Assembly (NCBI GenBank): GCA_019639175.1
Contig: JAHBSK010000005.1
Location: forward strand, 275,850 to 339,849
DNA from: Acidobacteriota bacterium
Lineage (GTDB): Bacteria; Acidobacteriota; Blastocatellia; Pyrinomonadales; Pyrinomonadaceae
DNA: 64,000 nt
Direction: 5' to 3'
Shown: positions 36,952-46,557 of the stretch, one piece after another
Layout: each line of letters starts with the position of its first letter
Position numbering within the stretch: position 1 is the first letter of the stretch
Translations under genes and position numbers: made by a program
The notes under the pieces: model-generated
What the model was told of the DNA's origin: nothing
The model's input: only the letters and a program-made list of their open reading frames with translations
The model's database searches: none

Positions 36952-37173
36952 TTATTTATAACGATATGTGATCCGCCCTTTCCCCAGATCGTATGGGGAA
37001 AGCTCCACCAGAACCTTGTCGCCGGGGAGTATCCGTATGAAATTCTTGCGCATCTTTCCTGAAACATGAGCCAGAACCTCGTGCTGATTTCCATCGACCG
37101 CTACCTTAAAAAGTGCGTTCGGAAGTGTTTCCAGCACCGTGGCGGTTACCTCTATCGCTTCTTCCTTGGACAT
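36952..37173 (-). CDS. infA: Translation initiation factor IF-1
   Basis: IF-1 blocks the A site during initiation. ATG 37173 gives 73 residues, the family length, starting [20 protein letters not shown]; an upstream ATG at 37194 adds seven non-conserved residues. The OB-fold core [19 protein letters not shown] and [15 protein letters not shown] end are intact. Between map and rpmJ, the common arrangement. Confidence 0.97.
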   Translation of the reverse strand: MSKEEAIEVTATVLETLPNALFKVAVDGNQHEVLAHVSGKMRKNFIRILPGDKVLVELSPYDLGKGRITYRYK

Positions 37174-37245
37174 AAACTCAAAAGCCAACTTCACGCATAG
37201 TTGGACAAACCGTTAATGTTAACCTTTTTTAACGCGACTTTCAAG

Positions 37246-38058
37246 TCACGTCGCGGCTGTTTTGGCATTGCTGATGTTAATTTTTGCCTTTTGCTCTTTT
37301 GTGAGCGTCAATATCTCAGGCCCTTCGGCCGTGACGGCGACCGTGTGTTCGGCGTGGGCGGACGGTTTGCCGTCCAGCGTTACGACGGTCCATTTATCCG
37401 CAAGGGTCTTGGTCTCAGCAGTGCCCATATTGAGCATTGGCTCAATGGCAAAACAATATCCGGCCCTGATCCTTTCTTTTGTGCCGGGACGCCCGTAATT
37501 AGGTATCTGCGGGGCCTCGTGCATCCTTCTGCCGATGCCGTGGCCGGTGTAATCGCGAACTATGCCGTAGCCGTGCTTTTCGGCGTGTTCCTGAACAGCC
37601 CAGCCGATGTCGCCGAGACGCCTGTTCGGGCGGCATTGTTCAATGGCAAAACCGAGACATTCCTCGGTTACGCGGATAAGTTGAAGAACATCATCGTCCA
37701 CCGTGCCGACCGGAACGGTCGTTGCCGTGTCGCCGACAAAACCGTTCAGCGTGCAGGCCATGTCCATTGAGATTATGTCGCCTTCCTCAAGCGGCTTTTC
37801 GGTCGAAAATCCGTGAACGACCTGTTCATTGACCGAAGCGCATATCGCGAACGGGAACGGAACCATACCACGCGGCGCGTAACCGATAAAGGTCGGGACG
37901 GCACCGGCGTCACGCATCATCTTTTCGGCGGCCGCGTTAAGCTCAAGCGTCGAAATGCCGGGTGTGACCATTGCGCGGAGCGTTTCGCGAACCTCGGCGA
38001 TAAGTTCGCCGACGGCCCGCATTTTCTCCATATCTTTTTGTGATTTGGCAACGATCAT
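37246..38058 (-). CDS. map: Methionine aminopeptidase, type I
   Basis: MetAP removes initiator methionine from new proteins. ATG 38058 gives 270 residues beginning MIVAKSQKDMEKMRAVGELI, matching the family; a start at 38127 (GAGG upstream) would add 23 residues of no similarity. Metal ligands are seen in DMACTLNGFVGDTA, GHGIGRRMHEAP, FAIEPML and HAEHTVAV. Between adk and infA. The C-terminal NISNAKTAAT is an extra tail. No long zinc-binding N-terminal extension. Confidence 0.93.
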   Translation of the reverse strand: MIVAKSQKDMEKMRAVGELIAEVRETLRAMVTPGISTLELNAAAEKMMRDAGAVPTFIGYAPRGMVPFPFAICASVNEQVVHGFSTEKPLEEGDIISMDMACTLNGFVGDTATTVPVGTVDDDVLQLIRVTEECLGFAIEQCRPNRRLGDIGWAVQEHAEKHGYGIVRDYTGHGIGRRMHEAPQIPNYGRPGTKERIRAGYCFAIEPMLNMGTAETKTLADKWTVVTLDGKPSAHAEHTVAVTAEGPEILTLTKEQKAKINISNAKTAAT

Positions 38059-38136
38059 TTTCTTACCCAGCAAAAATTCCGAAACGGAGGCCATCCCTCC
38101 ACGAATTGTCGAACGGCTCACGCCCATTTCGCCTCG

Positions 38137-38781
38137 CTATACGAGCTTTGACAGCCCGGCATATATGGCTTCCACATCACCTGTTCCGTCGATCTTCTCC
38201 AGCCTGCCGGACGAAGCGTAATACTCCAAAAGCGGCTTTGTCTGCTCGTCATAGACCTCAAGCCGTGTCGCAACTTTGTCCTCGCGGTCATCTGACCGAT
38301 GCTGAAGCTCAACCTCGGGGTGCAGGTCGCAAAAACCCTCTTTTTTCGGCGGTTTGAAATACACATTGTATATCTCGCCGCACTCCGGACACGAACGTCT
38401 TCCGGTCAGGCGTTTCATCAGTTCGCCTCTGGGAACGTCCACCTCAATGGCGAGAACGTCCATTCCCTGCTCTTTTGACAATTCCTCAAGCTGTTCTGCC
38501 TGTGCCGACGTCCTCGGATAACCGTCCAGGATATATCCGTCACGGCAATCATCGCGTGATGTCCGTTCCTTTACGATGCGGTATGTCACGTCATCAGAGA
38601 CCAGTTTGCCGGACGCCATTATTTCCTGCACCTCGCGGGCAAGCGGCGTATCGAGCGTTTTCATTTCGCGAAACATATCGCCCGTCGATATCTGGGGAAT
38701 GCCGGCACGCTCCTGAAGCAGCCTTGCCTGAGTTCCCTTTCCGGCGCCCGGTGCGCCTATAAATACTATTATCCGTCTCAT
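38137..38781 (-). CDS. adk: Adenylate kinase
   Basis: Adk interconverts ATP, AMP and ADP. The 214-residue enzyme has the P-loop GAPGAGKGT (residues 9-17), the AMP-binding QISTGDMFR and DGYPRTSAQAEQLE segments, and the long LID with SCPECG...FCDLHPE, the zinc-binding form. Located between secY and map as in most bacteria, but separated from secY by a repeat-filled spacer of about 117 bp. Confidence 0.98.
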   Translation of the reverse strand: MRRIIVFIGAPGAGKGTQARLLQERAGIPQISTGDMFREMKTLDTPLAREVQEIMASGKLVSDDVTYRIVKERTSRDDCRDGYILDGYPRTSAQAEQLEELSKEQGMDVLAIEVDVPRGELMKRLTGRRSCPECGEIYNVYFKPPKKEGFCDLHPEVELQHRSDDREDKVATRLEVYDEQTKPLLEYYASSGRLEKIDGTGDVEAIYAGLSKLV

Positions 38782-38787
38782 TTTTCC

Positions 38788-38892
38788 AACCGCAAAGAAG
38801 CAGAGACGCAGAGTGAAGAAAAAGAGCGGAAGCCACGCATCACAAAGATCCGCTGCCGATATTTCTCCGCGTCTCTGCGTCTCCGCGGTAAC
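38788..38892. repeat. CGCAGAG/CTCTGCG paired repeat, secY-adk spacer
   Basis: Left arm AACCGCAAAGAAGCAGAGACG then CAGAGTGAAGAA; right arm TTCTCCGCGTCTCTGCGTCT then CCGCGGTAAC. They would form a long imperfect stem with a unique core of about 40 bp. Same type as 32747-32840 and 60790-60862. Confidence 0.8.
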
Positions 38893-38898
38893 TAATAC

Positions 38899-40317
38899 TT
38901 ATCCGCGTCGCCCGCGCAGCCTCGATCCGGCGCCGAGGAAGCCCTCATAATTGCGCATGACAAGCTGTGCCTCGATCTGGGCGGCGGTGTCCATTGCCAC
39001 ACCGACAAGGATCAGCAGCGACGTGCCGCCAAAGAAGAATTGGTATCCCAATCCGGTCGGTATCCAGCTAAGTCCCGGCGTCGAAGAAAAGAACGCGTCC
39101 AGCGTTTCGCCGATGAACGGCAGCCTTGCGACCCGGAAACCGCTGAGCAATATCTGCGGAATGAAACACACCAGAGCCAAATAGATGGCACCGACGGTAG
39201 TAAGCCGCGTCAGGATCGTGTTCAGATAATCGGCCGTCGGAGCACCGGGGCGAATACCGGCGATAAATCCGCCGTGCTTGCGAAGGTTGTCCGAAACGTC
39301 ATCAACATTGAACACGATCGTAATGTAAAAGAACGTGAAGATAACGATCAGCGAAATGAATACGAGTTCGTAATACGGGTCGCCACCGTGAAACTGCTGA
39401 AAGAACGCATGGATCTTTGACCATGTTGCGTTCGGGTCGTTCTGGTCCGGCGGAAACGCCGACAGGATCGTCTGCGGCATTGCCAGCACTGACGATGCAA
39501 AGATTACCGGAATGACGCCGCCCATGTTTATCTTCAGCGGAAGCGATGTTTCCTGTCCCTGAAATGTCTGATTGCCAACACGTCGGCTGGCATAGGTGAT
39601 CGGTATCTTTCGGCGTGCCGATTCGACGTAAACGATCAGGGCGATAAGAGCGATCAGCACGACCACAAGGAAGACAACGCCGAGCGTCTGCATGGCGTCG
39701 CCCGCGCCGATACGGCCGGAAACCTGAGTTACCGCGCTGGGCAGGCCGATAACGATACCCGCAAAGATCAAAAGCGATATGCCGTTGCCGACGCCTCGTT
39801 CCGTTATCTGCTCACCGAGCCACATAACGAAGATCGTTCCGGTCGTGAGCGTAACGACGATCATCAGCGTCGCGGGCCAGGAATTGGTGATAATGCCGTT
39901 GCGGCTAAGCCACGTCGCGACAAAGAACGTCTGGACGGAACAAAGGACCACCGTCAGATAGCGTGTGTATTGGTTAAGTTTCTGACGTCCGACCTCGCCT
40001 TCTTCCTGTATCCTTTTGACGGCCGGAGAAAGCACCGGCATCAACTGCATGATGATGGACGCCGTGATGTAAGGCATAACGCCGAGGGCAAAAACGGAGA
40101 TCGTCCTGAAGTTTCCGCCCGAAAACAGGTCAAGCACACCCAGAAGCGTCCCTGACACCTCACCCCACATCTGCTCAAGACGAACCTTGTCAATGCCCGG
40201 AGCGGCAACATGGGCGCCGAGGCGATAGATAGCCAGCAGGCCGAGCGTAAACAAAATGCGTTTACGCAGCTCGGGAATGCTGAACATATTCTGAATGGCG
40301 CTGAAAAACTTCTCCAT
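38899..40317 (-). CDS. secY: Protein translocase subunit SecY
   Basis: SecY forms the protein-export channel of the inner membrane. The 472-residue protein has about ten membrane segments and family motifs: [23 protein letters not shown] at the start, [30 protein letters not shown]-like [21 protein letters not shown] and the C-terminal [22 protein letters not shown] [15 protein letters not shown]. Lies after rplO. Complete. Confidence 0.98.
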   Translation of the reverse strand: MEKFFSAIQNMFSIPELRKRILFTLGLLAIYRLGAHVAAPGIDKVRLEQMWGEVSGTLLGVLDLFSGGNFRTISVFALGVMPYITASIIMQLMPVLSPAVKRIQEEGEVGRQKLNQYTRYLTVVLCSVQTFFVATWLSRNGIITNSWPATLMIVVTLTTGTIFVMWLGEQITERGVGNGISLLIFAGIVIGLPSAVTQVSGRIGAGDAMQTLGVVFLVVVLIALIALIVYVESARRKIPITYASRRVGNQTFQGQETSLPLKINMGGVIPVIFASSVLAMPQTILSAFPPDQNDPNATWSKIHAFFQQFHGGDPYYELVFISLIVIFTFFYITIVFNVDDVSDNLRKHGGFIAGIRPGAPTADYLNTILTRLTTVGAIYLALVCFIPQILLSGFRVARLPFIGETLDAFFSSTPGLSWIPTGLGYQFFFGGTSLLILVGVAMDTAAQIEAQLVMRNYEGFLGAGSRLRGRRG

Positions 40318-40392
40318 ATTATTCCGTTCTGTGTCTCGCCGCCAAAAGCGGCGTCACGCGGCTAAAGCGATGCTTTCGCCGCCTTACTGAAC

Positions 40393-40866
40393 TCAAGCCT
40401 CGGCCGCTTTGGCCTTGACGATCTCGGTGGCGGTTCCGCCTGCCTTCTCGATCTTGTCCTTAGCGGTCTTTGTAAACCTGTGTGCCGATATTTTCAGGGC
40501 CTTTGTCACGTCACCGTTGCCAAGCACGACCAGATCGTGCTTTGCCTTTTTGATAAGGCCGCGTTCGTGAAGTATCTCAGGCGTGACCTCGTCACCGGCG
40601 TTAAAGCTGGCCTCGATCTTTGCCAGGCTTATCTCGATCCACTCTTTCTTGAAGATGTTCGTGAATCCGCGTTTCGGCAGACGACGCTGAAGCGGCATCT
40701 GGCCGCCCTCGAATCCGGGACGGCTGCTGTAACCCGAACGGGATTTCTGCCCCTTGTGGCCGCGGCCGGCTGTTTTGCCCAGGCCCGAACCGGGTCCGCG
40801 CCCGACGCGCTTCTTTTTATGGGTCGATCCGGCGGCCGGCTTCAAATTGTTCAATGATAATGCCAT
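40393..40866 (-). CDS. rplO: 50S ribosomal protein L15
   Basis: L15 binds 23S rRNA late in assembly. The 157-residue protein starts with [20 protein letters not shown], the glycine/arginine-rich [22 protein letters not shown], then [17 protein letters not shown] and the C-terminal [10 protein letters not shown]. Normal spc order rpmD-rplO-secY. The downstream 75-bp spacer holds CGCCGCC-AAAA-GCGGCG hairpins rather than a tandem array. Confidence 0.98.
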   Translation of the reverse strand: MALSLNNLKPAAGSTHKKKRVGRGPGSGLGKTAGRGHKGQKSRSGYSSRPGFEGGQMPLQRRLPKRGFTNIFKKEWIEISLAKIEASFNAGDEVTPEILHERGLIKKAKHDLVVLGNGDVTKALKISAHRFTKTAKDKIEKAGGTATEIVKAKAAEA

Positions 40867-40938
40867 GATTTTAATTATGATCTACAAACGCCGAATGAGG
40901 AATGTTCGCTGTGAACATCGCCATTCCGCTCTCGTGAT

Positions 40939-41142
40939 CTATTCCACTATCCTGAGAAGATGCGGCACCTTGGCCACAATGCCGCGCATGGACGGAGTGT
41001 CCTCGCGCTCGACCGTCTGATTCAGCTTGGTGATGCCAAGGCCCCGAACGATCTCCTTCTGCTTTTTGGAATATCCTATCGAACTGCGATAGTACTGTAT
41101 CCTGATACTCCCGACGCTTTCGTTTTCCTTCTTCTTTGCCAT
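40939..41142 (-). CDS. rpmD: 50S ribosomal protein L30
   Basis: L30 is a small globular 23S rRNA protein. ATG 41142 gives 67 residues beginning [20 protein letters not shown]; an upstream start would add spacer-derived sequence. Conserved [25 protein letters not shown] and [11 protein letters not shown] are present. Lies between rpsE and rplO. Confidence 0.96.
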   Translation of the reverse strand: MAKKKENESVGSIRIQYYRSSIGYSKKQKEIVRGLGITKLNQTVEREDTPSMRGIVAKVPHLLRIVE

Positions 41143-41213
41143 TGCGTTAATAGTTTCTGAGCCGCCGTGCCGCAGAGCCGGAGACATCGCTCCCAAACCC
41201 TGCAAACCTGCGG

Positions 41214-41720
41214 CTAGACCAACTCTTCAACCTGCTTGCCTCTCAACCGTGCGACCTCAAGCGGATCCTTCATCCTGGTAAGGCCGTCGAACGTGGCGCG
41301 AACAACATTATGAGCGTTGTTAGAACCAAGTATCTTTGTTCTGACATTGTGAACGCCAAGTGCCTGCAGCACAAGGCGGACGGCTCCGCCGGCGATAACG
41401 CCGGTACCTTCCTTGGCCGGTTTCAGCAGAACGCGTCCGGCCCCGTATTCGCCGATCAGCTCGTGCGGAAGCGTTCCTTCGATAAGCGGAACGCGGATCA
41501 GGCTGTTCTTTGCCGCCTCGACCGCCTTTTTGATAGCGTTCGGAACCTCTTTAGCTTTTCCCGTGCCAAAACCGACGTGTCCGTTCTCGTCACCGACGAC
41601 GACCAGTGCGGCGAACGACATGTTCTTACCGCCCTTGACCACCTTGGTGACGCGATTGATCTGGATCAGTTGGTCCTTTAGTATCAGCCCGTTTGGAGAA
41701 ATTCTGTTATTGCTTTTCAT
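41214..41720 (-). CDS. rpsE: 30S ribosomal protein S5
   Basis: S5 supports decoding accuracy near the mRNA entry site. ATG 41720 gives 168 residues, with AGGA five bases upstream, ten bases after the rplR stop. Conserved [53 protein letters not shown] and the terminal LRGKQVEEL are present. An earlier ATG (41774) would overlap rplR by 44 bases and has no similarity. Confidence 0.97.
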   Translation of the reverse strand: MKSNNRISPNGLILKDQLIQINRVTKVVKGGKNMSFAALVVVGDENGHVGFGTGKAKEVPNAIKKAVEAAKNSLIRVPLIEGTLPHELIGEYGAGRVLLKPAKEGTGVIAGGAVRLVLQALGVHNVRTKILGSNNAHNVVRATFDGLTRMKDPLEVARLRGKQVEELV

Positions 41721-41730
41721 TACGATCCTA

Positions 41731-42123
41731 TTATTCGGCCTCCGCCGCGGCTTCAGCCCTCTCATTACGGCCAAGCCCGCCTTCGCGGGCCGCGTCGATC
41801 AATGCCTTTACGCGGCCATGATAAACATATCCGCCGCGGTCAAAGACCACGTTGGAAACACCTGCCGCTGTTGCCCGTTCGGCTATCGCTTTGCCAACCC
41901 GCTGTGCCGCTTCCACATTGCCGCCGGTGTTGCCGGCCAGGGCCTTTTCTGTGGTCGAGGCGGTTGCCAGCGTACGCCCGTTGTCATCGTCTATGACCTG
42001 AGCGTAAATGTGATTCAGGCTGCGATATACCGCGAGCCTCGGACGCTCTGCCGAACCGCGAACCTTCTTGCGAATGCGGCTGTGAACACCCCGGCGAATA
42101 TCTGCTCTGCTCTTTTGTGCCAT
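41731..42123 (-). CDS. rplR: 50S ribosomal protein L18
   Basis: L18 with L5 binds 5S rRNA. The 130-residue protein has [40 protein letters not shown] and the [24 protein letters not shown] end. A short acidic/Ala tail follows ([11 protein letters not shown]). Lies between rplF and rpsE; the spacer on its 5' side carries the GCGGAAT-type element. Confidence 0.98.
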   Translation of the reverse strand: MAQKSRADIRRGVHSRIRKKVRGSAERPRLAVYRSLNHIYAQVIDDDNGRTLATASTTEKALAGNTGGNVEAAQRVGKAIAERATAAGVSNVVFDRGGYVYHGRVKALIDAAREGGLGRNERAEAAAEAE

Positions 42124-42129
42124 ATCTCT

Positions 42130-42271
42130 AATTCGGAATGCGGAACGCGGAATTTACCGGTTTGACGTTACGCAGTGTCCTAAATACTTTATCTTCAATA
42201 AGCTCTCGCTCTTGCCTGTAAGCGGATCGGATAGAAACTGCATTCCGCATTCCGAAATCCGCATTCCGCAT
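42130..42271. repeat. GCGGAAT/ATTCCGC paired repeat, rplF-rplR spacer
   Basis: Left arm ATTCGGAATGCGGAACGCGG then AATT (42130-42155); right arm GCATTCCGCATTCCGAAATCC then GCATTCCGCA (42239-42270). The unit recurs at 43334-43475 and inside mutS2. Core about 85 bp. Confidence 0.8.
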
Positions 42272-42832
42272 TTACTTACCTGTCTTGCCCGGCTTCAGCC
42301 TGTAGAGTTTGTCGGCGTAACGAACGCCTTTGCCCTTATAAGCATCCGGTTTGCGCAGCCGGTTCAGTTCGGCGGCGACCTGGCCAAGCTTCTGCTTGTC
42401 AATGCCGGAAAGCGTCAGGGTCGTCTGATACTGATTGATCGACGTTTTCGTATTGATACGCTCTGCCTTGGCTTCAATGCCTGCGGGCAGCGCGTATTCG
42501 ATCGGATGGGAATATCCCAGCGAGAAAACGATCTTGCTGCCCTGAACATCGGCTTTGTAACCGACGCCGACCACATCCATCTGCTTGCTGAAACCTTCGG
42601 TCACACCAACGACGGCATTGTTTGCCAACGCACGCGCGAGGCCGTGAAAAGCGGCGATGTCATCGCCGGACCGTTCCGCCACGAGTGCTCCCTCTTCCTG
42701 TGAGAACTTCACGCCCTTTGGCACCGGTGTCGTCAGTGTCCCTTTTGGCCCTTTTACCTCAAGTTCTTCGTCCTTGATGGTCACGGTCACGCCTGCTGGG
42801 ATCGTGATCGGTTTTTTTCCTACTCTAGACAT
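42272..42832 (-). CDS. rplF: 50S ribosomal protein L6
   Basis: L6 sits near the factor-binding site. ATG 42832 gives 186 residues, starting [20 protein letters not shown]; upstream codons are repeat-derived. Two similar halves are present, with [20 protein letters not shown] and the C-terminal [20 protein letters not shown]. Between rpsH and rplR. Typical length. Confidence 0.98.
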   Translation of the reverse strand: MSRVGKKPITIPAGVTVTIKDEELEVKGPKGTLTTPVPKGVKFSQEEGALVAERSGDDIAAFHGLARALANNAVVGVTEGFSKQMDVVGVGYKADVQGSKIVFSLGYSHPIEYALPAGIEAKAERINTKTSINQYQTTLTLSGIDKQKLGQVAAELNRLRKPDAYKGKGVRYADKLYRLKPGKTGK

Positions 42833-42837
42833 AAAAA

Positions 42838-42917
42838 TCTTTGGTCTTCGGCCTTCGGTCTTTGACGTTTGATCGGCCTTTCCAAAAAAGGCCAAAGTCC
42901 AAAGACCAAGGTCCGGT
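42838..42917. repeat. CTTTGG/CCAAAG paired repeat, rpsH-rplF spacer
   Basis: Left arm TCTTTGGTCTTCGGCCTTCG then GTCTTTGACG; right arm AAAGGCCAAAGTCCAAAGACC then AAGGTCC. Same unit type as 35741-35921. Confidence 0.75.
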
Positions 42918-42919
42918 CT

Positions 42920-43312
42920 CTAATAAACCTCGGCAAGTATCTCGCCGCCGATCTTTTCGGCCCGAGCCTTCTTTCCACTCATCAACCCTCTGGAGGTCGA
43001 TACGATATTTATTCCGTATCCGCCAAGCACTCTCGGAATTTGAGCGGAGCCGACGTAAACGCGGCGTCCCGGCTTGGAAACACGCGACAGGTGCGTAATG
43101 GACGAAACGCCCTTGGCATCATACCGCAGAAAAACGCGGATCACGTATTTCGGGCCTTCGCCCTTGGTGGTGAAATTGTTTATGTAGCCTTCCTCTTTGA
43201 GGATGCGCGCAACTTCAAGCTTTAGCTTTGAACCCGGAATGTCAACGCGCGTATGGTTCGCGGCGATGGCGTTTCGGATGCGTGTAAGCATATCGGCTAT
43301 TGGATCTGTCAT
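42920..43312 (-). CDS. rpsH: 30S ribosomal protein S8
   Basis: S8 binds the central domain of 16S rRNA and in E. coli represses the spc operon. The 130-residue protein has MTDPIADMLTRIRNAIAANHTRV, SKLKLEVARILKEEGYI, the C-terminal STSRGLMSGKKAR-GEILAEVY. Lies between rpsN and rplF. The flanking spacers both carry paired repeats, which would sit close to any S8 regulatory site. Confidence 0.98.
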   Translation of the reverse strand: MTDPIADMLTRIRNAIAANHTRVDIPGSKLKLEVARILKEEGYINNFTTKGEGPKYVIRVFLRYDAKGVSSITHLSRVSKPGRRVYVGSAQIPRVLGGYGINIVSTSRGLMSGKKARAEKIGGEILAEVY

Positions 43313-43333
43313 TACTGTTTCTACTCCGTCAAA

Positions 43334-43475
43334 TAATGCGGAATTCGGAATGCGGAATGCGGATCAGTTCATCCGCCATTTCTGCCTTGTCCGTTCCGAT
43401 ATTTCTTTCGTCAGGATCCGCGGCTGCCGGATCAGGAAAAATATTCCGCGATCCGCATTCCGCGATCCGCATTCA
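43334..43475. repeat. GCGGAAT/ATTCCGC paired repeat, rpsN-rpsH spacer
   Basis: Left arm AATGCGGAATTCGGAATGCG then GAATGCGGATCAG; right arm TATTCCGCGATCCGCATTCC then GCGATCCGCATTCAG. The right arm mixes ATTCCGC and GATCCGC units exactly as in the mutS2 insert at 16548-16579. Confidence 0.8.
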
Positions 43476-43477
43476 GG

Positions 43478-43783
43478 CTACCAACTCGACTTAACGACAC
43501 CGGGGATCTGCCCTTCGAGGGCAAGTCCTCTCAACGCGACGCGGGAAATACCAAATTTCCTGACGAATCCGCGCGGGCGGCCCGTCTGCGAGCATCGGTT
43601 CCTGACCCTGACAGGGCTGGCGTCGCGCGGCATCTTCTGAAGTTTGGCGACCGCCTCGTCAACCTGTTCGGTCGAGGATCTCGGATCATTGATGATCTTT
43701 TTCAAAGCGGCTCGCCGCTCTGCCCACAACGCAACTCTGCGTTTGCGGTTCTCATTCATTACAACTTTGCTGATCTTTGCCAT
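43478..43783 (-). CDS. rpsN: 30S ribosomal protein S14 (long, zinc-free form)
   Basis: S14 lies in the 30S head. The 101-residue protein is the long form without the CxxC zinc pairs: [61 protein letters not shown] and the terminal KSSW. Located between rplE and rpsH. The upstream spacer carries a CGAAACT-type element. Confidence 0.98.
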   Translation of the reverse strand: MAKISKVVMNENRKRRVALWAERRAALKKIINDPRSSTEQVDEAVAKLQKMPRDASPVRVRNRCSQTGRPRGFVRKFGISRVALRGLALEGQIPGVVKSSW

Positions 43784-43791
43784 ATCTAATA

Positions 43792-43871
43792 AAGTTTCGC
43801 GTTTCGAGTTTCTTGTTTCGAGTTATATACCGAAAACTCGGAACTCGAAACTCTGTACTCGAAACTCTGAA
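43792..43871. repeat. TTTCGAGTT/AACTCGAAA paired repeat, rplE-rpsN spacer
   Basis: Left arm GTTTCGCGTTTCGAGTTTCT then TGTTTCGAGTT; right arm AACTCGGAACTCGAAACTCTG then TACTCGAAACTCTGAAC. The loop is only about eight bases, so the arms could form one long stem. The rplE stop lies at its edge. Confidence 0.8.
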
Positions 43872-44411
43872 CTATTGCCTAAAGGGCATTCCCAATGCCT
43901 TCAACAGCGAACGCGCCTGTTCGTCATTTCCGGCGGTTGTCACGATGGAGATATTCATCCCGCGTGTCTTGTCCACCTTGTTAAAATCGATCTCCGGAAA
44001 GATCATCTGCTCACGCACACCGAGCGTGTAGTTTCCGCGGCCGTCAAATGCCTTGCCGGAAATTCCGCGAAAGTCGCGGACGCGGGGCAGTGCCACCGAG
44101 ATAAGGCGATCGAGAAATTCGTACATCCGGTCGCCGCGAAGCGTGACCATTGTTCCGATGCTCATTCCCTGACGCAGCTTAAAGGCCGCGATGGATTTTT
44201 TCGCCTTGGTGATGACCGGTTTTTGTCCGGTGATAGCCTTAAGTTCCTCGGCCGCGACATCAAGTATCTTGGAATTGGAGCTTGCTTCGCCCAATCCCAT
44301 GTTTATGATGACCTTTTCGACCTTTGGTACCGCCGTCGGGTTCGTAATGCCGAACTCCTTGGCGAGGGCCGGGGCAACTTCATTCTTATATTTTTCTTTA
44401 AGTCTTGCCAT
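43872..44411 (-). CDS. rplE: 50S ribosomal protein L5
   Basis: L5 binds 5S rRNA and the P-site tRNA elbow. ATG 44411 gives 179 residues: [75 protein letters not shown] and [22 protein letters not shown]. Usual position rplX-rplE-rpsN. The stop codon is formed at the edge of the next spacer repeat. Confidence 0.98.
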   Translation of the reverse strand: MARLKEKYKNEVAPALAKEFGITNPTAVPKVEKVIINMGLGEASSNSKILDVAAEELKAITGQKPVITKAKKSIAAFKLRQGMSIGTMVTLRGDRMYEFLDRLISVALPRVRDFRGISGKAFDGRGNYTLGVREQMIFPEIDFNKVDKTRGMNISIVTTAGNDEQARSLLKALGMPFRQ

Positions 44412-44472
44412 TGTTTGAATTATCCTTGTTTGGGACCCAGCCGCCTGTGGCACTGTTTCCAAACATCAAACT

Positions 44473-44910
44473 TTACTCCTCAGTGCCTTCCTCAGTTTCA
44501 GCGACACGCTTCGGCTCCTTCTTGCCGAATACATCCGCTGTCGGAATCACCTTGCCGCTCTTTGCAACGCGAACCTTTTCACCGTCCCGTTCCTCAATGC
44601 GGACACGTGTCGGCTTTCCGGTTTCGGGGTCGATCAGGGCCACGTTGGAAACATTTACCCACGCTTCCTGCTCGATGATGCCGCCCTGCTGATTAAGCTG
44701 AGGTACCGGTTTGCGGTGACGCTTTACCAGCATCGCTCCTTCGACCTTGACCTTGCCGTTCCTCGCATCGACCGCGATGACGCGTCCGCGATACGGCTGG
44801 CGTTTGCCGTTGCTGTCATAGCGGTTGTATTCCTTGCCCGCTATGAAAACGACCTGGTCGCCGCGCTTGATCCTGCTCCTGACTGTTCCTGTTTTAGCTG
44901 CTGCTTTCAT
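44473..44910 (-). CDS. rplX: 50S ribosomal protein L24 with C-terminal extension
   Basis: L24 initiates 50S assembly. The 145-residue protein is longer than the common ~105. The KOW region [16 protein letters not shown] is followed by [21 protein letters not shown], the [21 protein letters not shown] segment and [19 protein letters not shown]. The last 35 residues form a basic then acidic tail ([16 protein letters not shown]) not found in short homologues. Lies between rplN and rplE. Confidence 0.96.
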   Translation of the reverse strand: MKAAAKTGTVRSRIKRGDQVVFIAGKEYNRYDSNGKRQPYRGRVIAVDARNGKVKVEGAMLVKRHRKPVPQLNQQGGIIEQEAWVNVSNVALIDPETGKPTRVRIEERDGEKVRVAKSGKVIPTADVFGKKEPKRVAETEEGTEE

Positions 44911-44918
44911 TTCCTGTT

Positions 44919-44955
44919 CAAAATGGACATATATGTCCCATAGGTCCTATAGATC
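44919..44955. repeat. GGACATATATGTCC palindrome with GGTCCTATAGATCC units, rplN-rplX spacer
   Basis: GGACATATATGTCC is a perfect 14-bp inverted repeat followed by two CCTATA-containing units. The rplN stop lies immediately beyond and the units continue into its last codons. Related to 33931-33966. Confidence 0.65.
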
Positions 44956-45324
44956 CTATATAACCTCCGGGGCCAAACTCACGATCTTCATGAAATTCCT
45001 TTCGCGAAGCTCACGGGCAACAGGGCCGAAAACACGGGTCCCGAGCGGTGTTCCGTCCTCTTTAATAAGCACGGCCGCGTTCTCATCGAACCGGATATAG
45101 GTTCCGTCCTTGCGACGAACCTCCTTTCTGGTCCTTACGATAACGGCGTCATAGACCTTTCCCTTTTTGGCCGTGCCGTCGGGTGCCGCTTCTTTGACCG
45201 TTACCTTGATCTTGTCTCCCAGACGGGCGATCTTGGCAGTTGAGCCGCCGATAGGGGCGATCATCTCCAGCCTTTTCGCTCCTGAATTGTCTGCGACCGA
45301 CAAAGAGGTCTGCATCTGTATCAT
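44956..45324 (-). CDS. rplN: 50S ribosomal protein L14
   Basis: L14 contributes to inter-subunit bridges. The 122-residue protein is canonical: [60 protein letters not shown] and [22 protein letters not shown]. Lies between rpsQ and rplX. GGAGAG is seven bases before the ATG, one of the clearer ribosome sites of the block. Confidence 0.98.
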   Translation of the reverse strand: MIQMQTSLSVADNSGAKRLEMIAPIGGSTAKIARLGDKIKVTVKEAAPDGTAKKGKVYDAVIVRTRKEVRRKDGTYIRFDENAAVLIKEDGTPLGTRVFGPVARELRERNFMKIVSLAPEVI

Positions 45325-45340
45325 AACTTTCTCTCCTGTT

Positions 45341-45384
45341 TTGAGTCCCGCCTTTAGGCGGCCTGCTAAAGCAGGTACTCAGAA
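45341..45384. repeat. Double-hairpin element, rpsQ-rplN spacer
   Basis: GAGT...ACTC encloses two hairpins, CCGCC-TTTA-GGCGG and CCTGCT-AA-AGCAGG. It has the look of a REP-like cruciform and differs from the tandem-unit spacers. Confidence 0.55.
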
Positions 45385-45819
45385 CTAAAGCTCCGCTTTC
45401 TGAATTATCTCCACCACGCGCCAGCGCTTTCTGGCTGACAGCGGACGCGTTTCAACGATACGAACCTTGTCACCGATCCTGGCTCCGGTCTCATCGTGTG
45501 CCATGAACTTTTTGCGCTTGCGGACATATTTGCGATAGACCGGATGTTTTACAACACGGTCAACACGCACAACGACCGTATTCGTCATTTTGTCCGAGGA
45601 CACGACACCGATCTTTTCCATCCGCTTGCCTTTATTAAAGGGCTTGGCCTCGCCTTCATCGGAAACTTCTTTTGCCGGAGCGGCCTCTTCGGCCTTTATT
45701 TCCGCCGGAGTTGTTTCATCGGCTGCGGCCTCAACCTCAGCAGCAGTCTCTTCGACCACGGTCTCTTCTACCGCTGCTTCCGGTGTTTCCTGCACTTCGT
45801 CTGTTTTCTTCTTTGCCAT
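45385..45819 (-). CDS. rpsQ: 30S ribosomal protein S17 with long acidic N-terminal extension
   Basis: S17 binds the 5' domain of 16S rRNA. The S17 core ([63 protein letters not shown]) begins near residue 66. The first ~65 residues are Glu/Ala/Thr-rich ([20 protein letters not shown]), strongly acidic and probably disordered. Family members are about 80-90 residues; this one has 144. Between rpmC and rplN. The start is supported by MAKKK and no later Met fits an S17 start except near KRMEKIG. Confidence 0.95.
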   Translation of the reverse strand: MAKKKTDEVQETPEAAVEETVVEETAAEVEAAADETTPAEIKAEEAAPAKEVSDEGEAKPFNKGKRMEKIGVVSSDKMTNTVVVRVDRVVKHPVYRKYVRKRKKFMAHDETGARIGDKVRIVETRPLSARKRWRVVEIIQKAEL

Positions 45820-45843
45820 TATGCTATTCCCGTTCCCGGCGGA

Positions 45844-46059
45844 CTACGCCTTCTCCTCCGCTCCGGACCTTTCACCCATCAGCGTGTAAACGCGGGCAAG
45901 TGTCTTTCTCTCACGGCGGATGTCACTGATGGTGTCGCCAACGCCGAGCGTTTTACGAAACTTCAGCCTGAATAACGATTCCTTCAGGGCGTCGGCCTGG
46001 TCTTTCAATTCCTCCAGGCTCATGTCCTTAAGCTGATCCAACTGCTCTTTGCGCTTCAT
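45844..46059 (-). CDS. rpmC: 50S ribosomal protein L29
   Basis: L29 lies by the exit tunnel. ATG 46059 gives 71 residues: MKRKEQLDQLKDMSLEELKD, ALKESLFRLKFRKTLGVGDTI, IRRERKTLARVYTLM. GGAGG lies 11 bases upstream, within the end of rplP, and the ATG overlaps the downstream edge of rplP by proximity (1 base gap). Complete two-helix protein with a short GERSGAEEKA tail. Confidence 0.97.
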   Translation of the reverse strand: MKRKEQLDQLKDMSLEELKDQADALKESLFRLKFRKTLGVGDTISDIRRERKTLARVYTLMGERSGAEEKA

Positions 46060-46060
46060 A

Positions 46061-46489
46061 TTAAACAACGCCTCCTTCCAGATCGGTGCGCGTCACGAAC
46101 TTGGTCTTGACCGGAAGCTTTTGCGCCGCCAGCTTCATTGCCGCGCGTGCCAACTCTTCGCTCACACCCTCGATCTCATACAGGATACGGCCCGGTTTAA
46201 CGACCGCCACCCAGTGATCCGGTGCTCCCTTTCCGCTTCCCATACGGGTTTCCGCCGGCTTCTTTGTGATCGGCTTGTCGGGGAACATGCGTATCCATAT
46301 CTTTCCGCCGCGTTTTACGTGACGGGTCATCGCGATACGTGCCGCCTCGATCTGGCGATCGGTTATCCAGCCGGCTTCCAATGTTTTAAGTCCGAAATCA
46401 CCAAAGTCCAGGTTCTGTCCGCGAACGGCCTTGCCGCGCATGCGCCCTTTCATTACCCTTCGGTGCTTGACCTTTTTCGGCATCAACAT
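46061..46489 (-). CDS. rplP: 50S ribosomal protein L16
   Basis: L16 contacts the A-site tRNA region and is needed for peptidyl transfer. The 142-residue protein begins [19 protein letters not shown], the standard start, with [59 protein letters not shown] and REALRLAA-like [19 protein letters not shown]. Between rpsC and rpmC. Complete. Confidence 0.98.
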   Translation of the reverse strand: MLMPKKVKHRRVMKGRMRGKAVRGQNLDFGDFGLKTLEAGWITDRQIEAARIAMTRHVKRGGKIWIRMFPDKPITKKPAETRMGSGKGAPDHWVAVVKPGRILYEIEGVSEELARAAMKLAAQKLPVKTKFVTRTDLEGGVV

Positions 46490-46496
46490 AACTAAA

Positions 46497-46553
46497 ATTC
46501 CTCAGTTCCAAATTCCACATTCCAGACCCTGTTCCAATCCCGATCCGGAATGA
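46497..46553. repeat. ATTCC-type degenerate repeat, rpsC-rplP spacer
   Basis: Units AGTTCCAAATTCCACATTCC and AGACCCTGTTCCAATCC are followed by a short GGAATGAATG that pairs with them. The right arm is much reduced. Confidence 0.5.
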
Positions 46554-46557
46554 ATGA

